This document shows, one piece after another, positions 23,413-35,450 of a DNA stretch of 64,000 nt. Position 1 is the first letter of the stretch, and every line of letters begins with the position of its first letter. Below the pieces are notes generated by a model. It was given only the letters and a program-made list of their open reading frames with translations. It searched no databases and was not told the origin of the DNA. The position numbers and the translations under genes were made by a program. Source of the DNA: Buxus sempervirens (taxonomy: Eukaryota; Streptophyta; Magnoliopsida; Buxales; Buxaceae); contig OX387187.1 in NCBI GenBank assembly GCA_947561395.2, positions 24,037,829-24,101,828 of the forward strand. Reading direction: 5' to 3'.

Positions 23413-23766
23413 TAATGGCCAACGTTCGCTGGCCGTTCGCCTGTCATTCGAACGCTGGTGTTCTGCAGAGAAACCCGAGAGCAGCGTTCGCTGACCGTTC
23501 GCCTGTCATTCAAACGTTGGTGATCTACAGAGAAACCCGAGAGCAGCGTTCGCTGAAGTTCGCCTATCGTTCGAACGTTGGTGTTCTGGAGAGAAACCCG
23601 GGAGCAGCATTCGCTGAACGTTAGATTGACATTCGAACGTTGGTGAAAAATAGAGAAATTGTGAGCAGCATTCGCTGGCCGTTCGATAAACGTTCGAACA
23701 AGAGAAGAGGAAACAACTTTTTGACCTGAACGTTCGACCCGCGTTCGATGAACGTTCGAACGATCA
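23413..23766 (+). repeat. CGTTCG box clusters in the Athila U3
   Basis: About six clusters each hold up to three CGTTCG boxes, written CGTTCG-N5 repeated at 11 bp and ending CGTTCGAACG. They are spaced about 62-64 bp apart by GTGTTCTGCAGAGAAACCC-type linkers. The array is repeated in the 3' LTR (29056-29400). Confidence 0.85.
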
Positions 23767-24002
23767 AGTATTAAAACCTGTTATAAAATTCCGAACTTTG
23801 CGGATTTGTTTCCTTTTTCTTGGGGATCTTCTTCTTGTTTTTAGGAGGACTTTAAGGGGTTTCTAGTTAAGAAGATTAGGTCGTTTTTGGACTTTTAAGT
23901 GGTGGATATACAAGGAAAGGAAGTTCTCTCTTCCTTAGGAGTCTTGGAAGGAAAGTTCCTATTTTCTCTTCAAGGGATTTTTGGGCAAGCTTAGGAGATT
24001 TC

Positions 24003-24009
24003 TATAAAG
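24003..24009 (+). promoter_or_regulatory. TATA box of the Athila 5' LTR
   Basis: TATAAAG follows AGATTTC, about 240 bp downstream of the last CGTTCG cluster. The same box is at 29638-29644 in the 3' LTR. Confidence 0.6.
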
Positions 24010-24864
24010 AAGAAGCGAGGAACGTGAAGAGGAGGATGATGCTGGGAACATGAGGAAGAACCAAGGAACGTGGGAGAGATCAAAGCTTGGATCTCATCAG
24101 TTTATTTCTTCTCTTTTCTTCTCTTTTTAATATACTCTGTTTTTGATGGTTGTTCTTAGTTCAATCATGAACTAATTTCTCTTTCTAAGGGTTTGATGTA
24201 ATCTAAACATGATTTTTTAATTCTGAATACTATTGCTAAAGGATTTATGATTCACTATTTGAGTATTTTATCATTGTGCTTAACCCAATTAAGTATTTGA
24301 TCACCATTCAATTGTATTTGATAATTGTATTGAGACCGAGAGGAGATATACAATTTTAGTTCCTGTGATAAAATATCATATTCTACATGTTGATAGAGAT
24401 ATTGGCATGGTTTATGTAGCTTTGTGTTTTTGGACATGAAACTCCACAGATCTTAATGTGTCTTTTTGCCTTTAAATTCACATAGAGATATCGTGAGTTA
24501 TCGTGGGGAGGTAAGTTCGTTGGTGCTCGAGAGAGACCATTGGATAGAATAGGGATTTTCGCTTTCAAAGTGGATTATAAAATTCAGTAGCATGTGTATT
24601 CAAGAGTTAATTCAGATTTGTTTATGATGAAATCAAATGCCTTAGTATTTTAAATCTCTTATTGAACCTTAATCTTATATTTTCTTAGTTAATAATTTTA
24701 ATTACTAGTTAAAAACCCATCTCACTTTTTGATTATCCAAATAGAATTTAGGATAGTAATTTCAGTATTTAGTAGCTACCATTCCCCGTGGGTTCGACAC
24801 TCTATTTCATCACTTTATTACTTGTTACGAATTCGTGCACTTGCGAAAAAGTATATCAAGTTTT

Positions 24865-24882
24865 TGGCGCCGTTGCCGGGGA
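24865..24882 (+). promoter_or_regulatory. Primer binding site of the Athila element, tRNA-Asp type
   Basis: TGGCGCCGTTGCCGGGGA lies 6 nt after the LTR end. It is the PBS sequence characteristic of Athila and related plant Ty3/gypsy elements. Confidence 0.92.
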
Positions 24883-24959
24883 TTGATTTGTTTACTAATA
24901 TTGATACTATCTATTCTCAGTTTTAATTTGGATTTTAATTTTTATTTCAGGTCTTGTGT

Positions 24960-27356
24960 ATGCGACACTCTAGAAGTGCTGAAATCTTTCCTTGTGATCC
25001 CGAAATTGATCGTACCTTTAGGCGGTTGAACAAGGAGAAGAGGCAAGTTTTGAATAACTCTCCAGTTGAAATGGCAAATCAAATTGAAGAAGAGGAGAAC
25101 AATAGGGCTTTGAGAGACTATGCCATGCCATTAGTCACCGGGGCTCATACAAGCATTAGAAGGCCAGCAATTCAAGCCAATAATTTTGAGATAAAGCCAG
25201 CCATCATTCAAATGATCCAATCAACCGTGCAATTCAGTGGCATGCCGAATGATGATCCCAATGCTCATATTGCAAATTTTCTGGAAATTTGTGATACCTT
25301 CAAGCACAATGGAGTTTCTGATGATGCAATAAGGTTGAGGCTCTTTCCTTTCTCTGTAAGAGATAAGGCAAAAGGTTGGTTAAATTCACTTCCACCAATG
25401 ACCATCACTACGTGGGATGGTTTGGCTCAGAAATTTTTAGCAAAGTTCTTTCCTCCATCAAAAACTGCTAAGATGAGGAATGATATCACTACCATTGCTC
25501 AATTCGACATGGAGTCACTATATGAAGCATGAGAAAGATATAAGGACTTGCTTAGAAGATTTCCTCACCATAGTTTACCCAATTGGTTGCAAGTCCAAAC
25601 TTTCTATAATGGATTGAGTCCAAATACATGGACAATTGTGGATGCCGCAGCAGGTGGAGCATTGATGGGGAAGCCTTATGAAGAAGCATACAATTTACTT
25701 GAGGAAATGGCCTCAAATAACTACCAATGGCCATCAGATCGTTTGGGACCAAGAAAAATTCAGGGAGTTCATGAAATTGATGCTTTAAATTCTTTAGCTT
25801 CTCAAGTTGCTTTGTTGTCTAAGAAAGTAGATAAAATTAATGCTGTCCAATCTCACTTTGGTTGTGAAATTTGTGCAGGGAATCATTCAAGTGTTGAATG
25901 TCAAGTTGGAAACTCCTTTGCCATGGGTGCATCCATGCAAGCCAATTATGTCTCCAATTTTCAACACCCAAATAATCCCTATTCAAATACCTACAACCCC
26001 GGATGGCGAAATCATCCAAATTTTTCTTAGAGTGGTCCTCAAAATTTCAATAAGCAACCTCCTGGGTTCCAACAGCAAGAAAAGAAGCAAAATATGGAGG
26101 AGCTGCTTACCAAGTTCATGCAAGATACTACAGAATTCATGCAAGAAGCAAGGACTACTTCCCGAAACCAAGATGCTAGCATCCGGAACCTTGAAAACCA
26201 AATGGGGCAGTTTTCAAAGCAATTGGCTGAAAGATCTCAAGGGTCCCTCCCAAGTGATACTATTACAAATCCAAGAGAACAAGTTAAAGCTATCACCCTA
26301 AGGAGTGAAAAAAATCTGGAAATTCAGCAAGAAGCTCGAAAAGAAGAGGAAGAGGAGGAAATTGAGAAGCACGTCAAAAAGACAAAAATAGATTTGCTTT
26401 CTAAGACTCCTCCTTATGTTCCTCCTATACCTTTTCCTCAAAGACTTCAAAAAAATAAGCTAGATAAACAATTTTCTAAATTCCTTGATGTGTTTAAAAA
26501 GTTACATATTAACATCCCTTTTGCAGATGCCTTAGAACAAATGCATAGCTATGTGAAGTTCATGACGGAGATGTTGTCTAACAAGAGAAAATGGAAGGAG
26601 CATGAAACGGTGATGCTAACCGAGGAATGTACAGCAATCTTGCAAAATAAACTTCCACAAAAGCTAAATGATCCAGGGAGTTTTACTATTCCTTGCACAA
26701 TTGGAAATTCTCATTTCAATAAAGCTTTATGTGATTTAGGAGAAAGTATAAATATATTGCCTTATTCTGTTTTCCAGAAATTGGGGATTGGTGAAGCTAA
26801 GGCAACAACCGTATCTCTCCAACTGGCGGATCGATCAATCAAATACCCAAGAGGTATCATAGAAGATGTTCTTGTTAAGGTTGACAAGTTTATTTTTCCT
26901 GCAGATTTCATTGTATTGGACATGGAGGAGGACAGAGAAATTCCACTCATCCTAGGCCGACCATTCTTAGCTACAGGAAGAACTCTTATTGATGTCCAAC
27001 AAGGAAAGCTTATACTTAGAGTGCAAGAGGAACAGATTGTGTTTGATGTGTTCGAATCTATGAAGCATCCCTCCACAAGTGATTCATGTTTTCAGATTGA
27101 TACCATCAACAAGTTGGTATCCGATACCTTCAATGAAGATAATCCAAGGGAACCACTAGAAGCATGCATTATCAAATCAGGGAATATTTCTTCTGAAGAC
27201 ATGAGCAATAGAGAGTGTGCACTCTATTTAGAGGCTCCACCACCTTACACTCACAAGAAGAAGCCCAAGTTTGAAGATCTTAATAAGAAAGAAGCCTCTC
27301 AAGTCCTCTTATTTGCTCCACCCGTCAACATCAAAGATGGTTTTCAGTCAAGCTAA
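24960..27356 (+). pseudogene. gag-pro: Athila gag-protease polyprotein with two Trp-to-stop changes
   Basis: The first ATG is at 24960 (MRHSRSAEIF). One frame of 799 codons reaches the TAA at 27354-27356, interrupted by TGA at 25530-25532 and TAG at 26028-26030. Gag core motifs include FEIKPAIIQMIQSTVQFSG, NFLEICDTFK and ATIAQFD-like sequence, then CEICAGNHSSVEC as a CCHC-like knuckle near 25870. The protease has CDLGESINILPYSVF near 26735 and IPLILGRPFLATGRTLIDV near 26940. In Athila relatives the active-site loop is DLGASIN; here Ala is Glu. Both stops fall where Athila gag has Trp (SLYEA-W-ERY and NFS-W-SG), so each is a single G-to-A change. Confidence 0.92.
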
Positions 27357-28821
27357 TGACTATAACCAAGCGCTTCTTGGGAGGCAACCCAAGTGTTTTT
27401 CATTTTAGTTTTTCTTTCATTTTTATTCATTTATTTTTTTTTTCAGGTTCTTGAAGGTTATTCACAGTCATACAAGTCCATCCTACAGTCCATCTCAACA
27501 TTTGAAAATCTGGGGAGTATTTTGTCCTTTTCTCTTTATTTTCATTTTACTCTTGGACATTGAAGGCAATGTTAGATTCAAGTTGGGGGGAGTTGTGCTG
27601 AAATCTCATGTTTGTTGACCTCTGTTTTGGTGATCTAAAACCCAGATATTTTTTATATAATGTGTTGAATAGCCTGCTGGTAGGATAGTTTTATTTGTGA
27701 TGTAAATTTCTAGCTCATGCCTAGCAATCCAGATAGCTTGATATTCTTGGTTAAGCTTAAATAGTTGAACACATAATCACATGACTGGGAGATCTAAATT
27801 TTGGCCTTTATTACTTATCTTTGGATAGTGTGATTTCATTTGTCTCATTTTGAACTTCGCACGAGCACACTAATGCATTATGTGTGGGGTATGAGAACTG
27901 AAACTAGTCATAGAAGTTTTGATAACTTGAGTTCTGTTGATTAACTTATAGATGGACAACTTTGGCATGATAATTGTGGTATGAGAAAAGAAATTTTTTT
28001 TCAGAGTAACAAGCAGTGCTAAGAGATTTTGAGCTCCGTTTTACTGAGTAACCGGGCCTCTTGCCTCACTAAGCAATAAGTGTTCGCGTCAAAAGGTAAG
28101 GAGTCTTAAAGTGGGTGATAATGTGGCTAGTTTAGCTTCGTAGCCTTTTTGACTCGAGTTAATAAAACCTGTAGGGGTGTCTTCACACCTAATGCCCTTT
28201 GAGCCATCTGGTTCGGGAGTCATTGGTCCAACACTCAATAAATGGGTCAATTAGAAAGCTTAAGGAAGCTAGACATTGCACAGTCCACATGTTGAAAAAA
28301 AATAAATAAAAAGAAGAAGAAATATAGAAAATGAAAGTCAAAATGTCATGCTTTGGTTGTTTCATCAAATAAGAAGTCCTCTGAATTTTGGTTTGATAGA
28401 ACTTTTATAATGGAATTATTTTGAAGCCTCATAATGATGTGTGAGATCACTTTACACCAAAGGCACTTGTGATGTTCCACTATCTAAGTATAAGTGATTA
28501 GACTCATTATTGATTTCTTAAGATTGTGAACATGGAGTTTCAAATATTAAGTTATCCTTGAATATTAACTGTTGTTCTGGGTATTGCTTTATTTTCTTTG
28601 AGAACATGTGTTTGAAATCAATTTCATGTTTGTGGGTATCATCCTGGTAAACCCTCACGAGACTATAACTCGTCCACTAGGGGCACCTAGGGGTATAAAG
28701 GTTTGTTGCATATGCTAAATGCAATCGAGAGTACCAGCGAAAGTGGTATAGTTAGGACTTTCAGTTCTAATTGTTTTAGTTCAGTTTTGCTAGGGACCAG
28801 CAAAAATTAAGTTGGGGGGTG
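27357..28821 (+). other. 3' non-coding region of the Athila element
   Basis: No frame longer than 60 codons with a recognisable domain is present. Soon after the gag-protease stop comes CTTCTTGGGAGGCAACCCAAG, a hairpin-like motif seen at the same place in Athila elements. A second purine tract (AAGTTGGGGGGAG, about 27580-27592) resembles the true PPT at the 3' LTR, suggesting duplication or a relic of an internal junction. The pol and env-like parts are simply absent. Confidence 0.7.
28803..28821 (+). promoter_or_regulatory. Polypurine tract of the Athila element
   Basis: AAAATTAAGTTGGGGGGTG directly precedes the TG of the 3' LTR at 28822, the expected position for plus-strand priming. Confidence 0.85.
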
Positions 28822-30480
28822 TGATAAGTCATGAAAATATCACATTATAGCACATTAAATTCATGACTTATCTAGTTTTATTTCATATTTAATTCCCAAT
28901 TTTACTTAGAAATTGTCAAATTCTTTCATCTTTGCATTTTATTTTCATTGTCTAAATTTTGCCTAATTTGTTGATGAAGAGATACTCTCGGTGATTATAG
29001 AAGTCACGATTCAAACGGCGTAACAATCGGAGTCAAATTGCAGAAGTAATGGCCAACGTTCGCTGGTCGTTCGCCTGTCGTTCGAACGTTGGTGTTCTGC
29101 AGAGAAACCCGAGAGCAGCGTTCGCTGACCGTTCGCCTGTCGTTTGAATGTTGGTGATCTATAGAGAAACCCAAGAGCAGCGTTTGCTGAACGTTCGCCT
29201 GTCGTTAGAACGTTGGTGTTCTGCAGAGAAACCCGAGAGCAGCGTTCGCTGAACATTCGATTGACGTTCGAACGTTGGTGAAAAATAGAGAAATTGTGAG
29301 CAGCTTTCACTGGCCGTTCGATGAACGTTCGAACAAGAGAAGAGGAAACAACTTTTTGACCTGAACGTTCGACCTGCGTTCGATGAACGTTCGAACGATC
29401 AAGTATTAAAACCTGTTATAAAATTCCGAACTTTGCGGATTTGTTTCCTTTTTCTTGGGCATCTTCTTCTAGTTTTTAGGAGGACTTTAAGGGGTTTCTA
29501 ATTAAGAATATTAGGTCGTTTTTGGACTTCTAAGTGGTGGATATACAAGGAAAGGAAGTTCTCTCTTCCTTAGGAGTCTTGGAAGGAAAGTTCCTATTTT
29601 CTCTTCAAGGGATTTTTGGGCAAGCTTAGGAGATTTCTATAAAGAAGAAGCAAGGAACGTGAAGAGGAGGATGATGCTGGGAACGTGAGGAAGAACCAAG
29701 GTACGTGGGAGAGATCAAATCTTGGATCTCATTAGTTTATTTCTTCTCTTTTCTTCTCTTTTTAATATACTCTGTTTTTGATGGTTGTTCTTAGTTCAAT
29801 CATGAACTAATTTCTCTTTCTAAGGCTTTGATGTAATCTAAACATGATGTTTTAATTCTGAATACTATTGCTAAAGGATTTATGATTCACTATTTGAGTA
29901 TTTTATCATTGTGCTTAACCCAATTGAGTATTTGATCACCATTCAATTGTATTGAGACCGAGAGGAGATATACAATTTTAGTTCCTGTGATAAAATATCA
30001 TATTCTACATGTTGATAGAGATATTGGCATGGTTTATGTAGCTTTGTGTTTTTGGACATGAAACTCCACAGATCTTAATGTGCCTTTTTGCCTTTAAATT
30101 CACATAGGGATATCGTGAGTTATCGTGGGGAGGTAAGTTCGTTGGTGCTCGAGAGAGACCATTGGATAGAATAGGGATTTTCGCTTTCAAAGTGGATTAT
30201 AAAATTCAGTAGCATGTGTATTCAAGAGTTAATTCAGATTTGTTAATGATGAAATCAAATGCCTTAGTATTTTAAATCTCTTATTGAACCTTAATCTTAT
30301 ATTTTCTTAGTTAATAATTTTAATTGCTAGTTAAAAACCCATCTCACTTTTTGATTATCCAAATAGAATTTAGGATAGTAATTTTAGTATTTAGTAGCTA
30401 CCATTCCCTGTGGGTTCGACACTCTATTTCATCACTTTATTACTTGTTACGAATTCATGCACTTGCGAAAAAGTACATCA
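28822..30480 (+). repeat. 3' LTR of the Athila element
   Basis: It starts TGATAAGTCATG and ends AAGTACATCA, followed by the TSD GTATC. It carries the same CGTTCG clusters (29056-29400) and TATA box (29638-29644) as the 5' LTR. Its closeness to the 5' LTR supports a recent insertion. Confidence 0.93.
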
Positions 30481-30485
30481 GTATC

Positions 30486-32119
30486 CCGCCATGTCATTTT
30501 TGATGACGCCTCATTTCCTTTTGCTGACCAAAACCCCACACCCGAACCATCTACAACCACTTGGAGCCCAACTGTCCCTCTCCCATTTCCCATAACCATA
30601 CATGACAGCCCTCAAGTCAACCTTGGCCCACCCACTTGCTCAAACACTCCTGCAAACCCACATTCTCATCCCCCATTAAGTGAGATGACTTCATCCTCAC
30701 CTAACACCACATCATCTCCTCCTCCTTCCCCCCAAGCAATGTCTTCCACTCACCTTTCTCCAATGACATCATCACCTACAAGTGCTCCTCTCAACTCACC
30801 TGCTCCTTTGTCAAACACATCCAACCAGTCATCGTCACCTATGCTTGCTGCAGCTACAGAATCTCCAGAGCATCGCCCTCACCAGATGATCACCCAGTCC
30901 AAGAACCATATTGTGAAACCAAAGACATACACTGATGGGACGGTGTGCTATCCACTTTCCCAGACTTTTCTTGCTGAAGGTTCTGTCCCCGACTCACCCA
31001 CCAGTTACTCTGAAGCAAGCAAGCATGCTGAGTGGCGCTCAGCCATGGATGATGAGTTCTCGGCCCTTATGAAGAATGGTACATGGTCTCTTCTGCCAGT
31101 CAAACCAGGAATTAACATAGTCGGCTCCATGTGGATATTCAAGTCCAAACGCAAGTCAGACGGTTCTATTGATCGGCAAAAGGTGCGGTTAGTTGCCAAA
31201 GGCTACCACCAGCAACCAGGGATCGACTTTGACGACACCTTTAGTCCGGTAGTGAAGGCTACGACCATTCGCCTTGTACTGAGCATCGCTGTCTCCAACC
31301 ATTGGCCCATCCACCAAATTGACATACAGAATGCTTTTCTCCATGGGAACTTGTCTGAAGAAGTATACATGCACCAACTCGTTGGTTATGTGCACCCAAA
31401 TTTTCCTACTCATGTCTGTCGGTTGCACAAAGCTCTTTACGAACTAAAACAAGCCCCCCAGGGCCTGGTATCATCGCCTAAGTGAGCACCTCATATCCCT
31501 TGGTTTTGTCAACTCAAGCTCTGACGTTTCCCTATTCGTTTTCAGACAAGGTCCGGTTACTCTCTTTGTTTTGGTATATGTAGACAATATACTAATAACT
31601 GGCTCCAGCTCCGCAGCCATATCTCAGCTCATTACAGCCCTTAGCAGTGAGTTTGCTGTCAAAGACTTGGGTGGTCTAAGCTATTTTTTGGGAATTGAAG
31701 TTCACCGTGTTCAAGATGGCCTTCTATTAGCATAGAGTCAATACATCTACAATATTCTTTGGCGCAGCAACATGCTCAATGCCAAACCAGTGTCTTCGCC
31801 AATGTCCTCTTCACAGAAGCTTTCTCTCTTCTCAGGTGCTCCCCACTCTGATCCGTCAACATACCGGAGTATCGTAGGAGCCTTGCAGTATCTATCCTTG
31901 ACCCACCCTGATATCTCATTTGCGGTCAACAAGGTCTGCCAATTCATGCACAAGCCCATTGAGGAGCATTGGACAGCCGTGAAACGCATCTTGCAGTATC
32001 TCAAATTTTCTATTTCTTTTGGTTTACTTATTCGGCTCAGCTTGTCTACACAGCTCAATATCTACTTGGATGCTGACAGGGCCAGCTGCCCTGATGACCG
32101 GAAATCCACCTCTGGCTTC
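30486..32119 (+). pseudogene. pol: Copia reverse transcriptase and RNase H, 3' part
   Basis: It continues the frame from 23188 (GKILVS then RHVIFDDASFPFA). A Ser/Thr/Pro-rich linker leads to RVT_2 motifs: AEWRSAMDDEFSALMKNGTW, WIFKSKRKSDGSIDRQKVRL, GIDFDDTFSPVVK and QIDIQNAFLHGNLSEEVYM. An extra C in the run near 31455 shifts the frame at ELKQAP. The following frame reads AWYHRL, LFVLVYVDNILITGSS, then a stop near 31734, then SIVGALQYLSLTHPDISFAV and DRKSTSGFC. The catalytic YVDD is YVDN, again a G-to-A change at an Asp codon. RNase H is cut at 32119 by the 3' LTR of element B. Confidence 0.92.
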
Positions 32120-33846
32120 TGTGAGACATGGAAATGTCACTTAAGATGACTTCCAATATCGTCATGCGGGGATCGATAAAAATGAAGAGTTGCCATCATC
32201 CATGTTAAGGTGTGAATGGACACCAAAGGGTTCATAAAAGCCAAATAGAGCCAAAGTAGCTCTAATACCAGGAAAAATCCAGAGATCAGGTAAGCGGAAT
32301 TATTTATGAGTGGGGGAAGGTGTTAGGCACCCCCACTCATCCGTCTAAGACGGTTGCCACATGTTTGCTCATGCTAAGGATTGTTTGCTAATAAAAAGTA
32401 AACACGGGATGCTTAAAATAAGCAAAAATGTATGTGATTATTCCACATGAGTAATCCAATGAACTTGGACTCTCCTTATGGATATATCACTTTAGAACTT
32501 CATGAGTGAAGGAAAATCCAAGTAAAATTTGAAGAAAAAAAAACCGATTCAAGGCAATATGGAAAATTCAGATGATAAGAACTTGAAAGCTTCTATTAAC
32601 CACAAATCACTCAATTTAAATCCAAATCACATGAAACCCAAGCCATTAGAAAGCTGGTTTGAAATAGAGTACTTAGTAAAAAAATCAGCTCAATTCGATT
32701 TAAGACAAGAAAGAAATCCACATCTGTACCTACTGTTGTAAATCAGAAAAAAACGACGAGTAAGCAACTTGGAAACCTTATTCGTGGAGTTTGGCTACAT
32801 AAAAATATATGAAACTTTGCATAGATGGAGTATGTGATGCAATCTTTCAAATGAAATAAACCTCACCCAAATCTCTATCCAGATGTGACTTGTGTGCGCC
32901 TTTGAACAGGCCTTGAAGATCACAGATTAGCTCAGGACTATGCCATTGAGCTGCTCTGAATCAAACAAACACACAGGCCCCAAATCAGATCAAAATCTGT
33001 CGAAACCAGTTGGAATGGAAAGTAGACTCCTCAAGGAAAACACAGAAACTGAAATCACTCAAAACGGATTAAATTTGAGCAAATTGTGCACCATCAAAGC
33101 GGTAAGTTTAGCAATTTAGGCTGAACTGACTTACAGACTTTGAACAAATGGTGTCAAAAATTGGCTCCATAAAAATGAACGAAAATTTCCAGATACAAAC
33201 TAGACATGCCCGTCTATAATTTGTCTTGGGAATCACTCAAAAATTCATCCGGAGGATGAAGTTATAAGCATTCTAAGACAAGCCACAGATGCTGCCCTGC
33301 TTTGAAGATTTTGAAGGAGAAAGCCAAACTAGTGCATGTGTGCAAGTGGATTTGACCAAAGCCATTGGAAGCCATGAAAAACAACCTCGTGAAGCTCTAA
33401 AATTCATTATAAAGCCTAGGATCTCAGATTTCCATATTGAACATGGAAAATCCAAGATCTGTGGAAACCGCATACACAGTGCGGTTTCCACAGAACTGTC
33501 ACTTCATGTGCGGTTTCTATGCAAATTCACCTCAACCGCACATACAGGGCGGTTCCAATTCAGTTAAACTCGTCATGATTGCTGGCGACGTGGCTCAACG
33601 GCCAAAACTTCTAGAAGCCATGTGGCAGCTCACGCAAGAAGCATGAACATTAACCGTGCTGTGTATACGGTTGCAACCGTACATACAGGGCGGTTGAGAC
33701 CAAATTATCAAAAACCGTATATTCAGTGCGGTTAACATCTTTCTTGAGTATTTTTGAGTGTTTGACACATGTCAAGGCTCAAATAAAACATTTAAAGTTC
33801 TTTTTGAGTGTTCTCTCATGTTGAGGTGCAATTTGGGGTGTCTACA
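32120..33846 (-). repeat. 3' LTR of element B (family B)
   Basis: On the minus strand it starts TGTAGACACCCCAAATTGCA and ends CATGTCTCACA, matching the nested solo LTR at 7121-8921. Length is 1727 bp. U3 contains 21-bp palindromes (33466-33733). A TATA-like TTTATAATG lies at 33405-33413. Downstream comes the conserved GTGCCTAACACC-type segment shared with the other copy. Confidence 0.9.
33466..33733. repeat. 21-bp AACCG-N11-CGGTT units in the element B LTR
   Basis: Units with perfect arms occur at 33466-33486, 33534-33554, 33652-33672, 33675-33695 and 33713-33733, with one degenerate unit near 33495-33515. The first is extended to 12-bp arms (GTGGAAACCGCA / TGCGGTTTCCAC). All lie upstream, in LTR orientation, of the TATA-like box. 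Confidence 0.92.
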
Positions 33847-33862
33847 ACTGCCCTCTCTTCGC
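33847..33862 (-). promoter_or_regulatory. Polypurine tract of element B
   Basis: On the minus strand GCGAAGAGAGGGCAGT ends exactly where the LTR begins. This identifies the adjoining LTR as the 3' one and confirms minus orientation. Confidence 0.7.
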
Positions 33863-35450
33863 TGGAATTGGAATCAGTTAACAGCGGAGAGCAAAAAGAC
33901 CTGCAAATTGCGCTTCCTGAGATCATGTCTATTCAATCATAAGTTGCAAGAATTCCAAAACATGATTTTGGAAAAAGAATTTGTTTAGAAGATCTGATGA
34001 AAAGTCCCTAACTTTAAGGGGCAGATCCTCTTCTTGCGTCTCACAAAGCACTCATGGCTATGAAGTGAGATTTGAGCAAATTTTTAAAACAAAAGTTGAT
34101 AGGGTGGTGTTTCTTACAATTTACAACTATACTGGACACGAATCTCTTGAAGGAGAAAGGAAAGAGTTTTGAAAATTCATTTTTTTGGTGCTAACCGTAC
34201 TGAATATGCGGTTTTTTACAATTTCAATACCAACCGCTCTGTCTGTGCGGTTATCTAGGTTGCAATAAAACCGAGACCGCGACCGTGGCTTCTCACTTTA
34301 CCTGTGCAAAACCTTGGAAGTCCAGAGCTTACCCTTTCCTCTTGTGACCGTAGTTTCCTTCCGGTCTTCGATCTTTTCTTCTCCGGCGTCGACACCTCCT
34401 CCGGCGACTTTCGTTTTTTTGGTGATCTCTGTTTCTCTTCTGGTGGACTGTTGCACCTTTCAGTAGGGATTCAATCAATCTCCCCTTTCTGCCGTGACTT
34501 GACCACTGTCTGGCCTGTGAGATTCGGGTGACTGGGACTCTTCCTCAACCATCATTTCAATCCATTGCCATTGGAGCTTCGGTGAGGTCAAGACTCCATT
34601 TTTCTTTGCAAAGCTTTGATTTTAGCTACTACAGGTAAGCGGCCGAACACTTATTCTTCTTGCAAGCAATCAATCCGAACACTTGTGCATGGGTTTTCGT
34701 GGTTAATTGCTGTTACACTTTGCTTTTGGGCATGTTCTGAACTGATTGCTTTTGGGCATGCTCACCCTGTTATGAAGTGCATGTTTTTGTATGCTTGGAA
34801 TGACTCTTGGCTGACTTGATCCCAATTAGCATGCTGTTTACCCCTATTCATGCTTCCATGCTTATTTCAAAATCCGATTGTAGCGAATGCAAATCAATAC
34901 ATGATTTTTACTTGGATTGAACACCTGCAAGCTTGCCTTAGTAATGTCGAACCATTGTGTTCAACTGTATTAAATTTGAGTATATGCCCTTGTACTTTAA
35001 AAGCTTCACCCAAAACACCTAGCATGGATAGGCGTAGACAGCTCCCGTTATTTTGATCATGCCCTGATTGCCCTTAGTGCTGCTTTCTTTTGGTAAACCT
35101 GAAAATGGAACAAGTTTAACCATTTAGGGACTTTCGGCAGTTAGTAACCGCATCTGAATTTCTAAAAATTTAAAAAATTCTCTTTTTGCATATAAGAAGA
35201 ATATATAAGAATTTTGTTTCCTGTATATAATTCTTATATACAACAGAAATAAAGAATTAATAAAGACTAAAAGAAATCAAATCCTGGTTCGGTTAGGAAC
35301 TTTTGGAGTGATTCTTCAGATCTCCGTTTTCCTGCAAATCACATAGAATTGATTAGTCTAAGGGCAAGCAAAATTAACCAAAACATGAAAGCACAAAAAA
35401 ATGACTCCTACTAAAACATAATAAATTTCTCCCTGCAATTGGTTTTGTAG
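33863..35450 (+). promoter_or_regulatory. Promoter and 5' UTR of the antisense PMD gene
   Basis: Two AACCG-N11-CGGTT units at 34193-34213 and 34232-34252 resemble those of the B LTR. They are followed by a pyrimidine-rich GC-balanced leader (about 34270-34634). A CAG-GTAAGC donor at 34634/34635 and a TTTTGTAG acceptor at 35450 would remove an 816-bp 5' UTR intron and place the splice junction right before the ATG at 35451. This structure looks like a cellular-type gene lying in antisense inside the element. No clear TATA box is visible. Confidence 0.55.

Larger units (their letters stand above)
23189..24858 (+). repeat. 5' LTR of the Athila element
   Basis: It starts TGATAAGTCATG and ends TATATCA. 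The first bases form a 13-bp inverted repeat: GATAAGTCATGAA at 23190-23202 pairs with TTCATGACTTATC at 23227-23239. CGTTCG clusters follow at 23413-23766 and a TATA box at 24003-24009. Confidence 0.93.
23189..30480 (+). mobile_element. Complete, gag-protease-only Athila-type Ty3/gypsy element
   Basis: It is 7292 bp long and flanked by a perfect TSD GTATC (23184-23188, 30481-30485). LTRs are 1670 and 1659 bp and look nearly identical, apart from a short indel near 24310/29950 and scattered substitutions. It has a PBS of tRNA-Asp type, one gag-protease frame and a polypurine tract. No RT, RNase H or integrase coding sequence exists between protease and the 3' LTR, so it is non-autonomous. Near-identical LTRs and an intact TSD make it one of the youngest insertions in the window. 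Confidence 0.93.
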
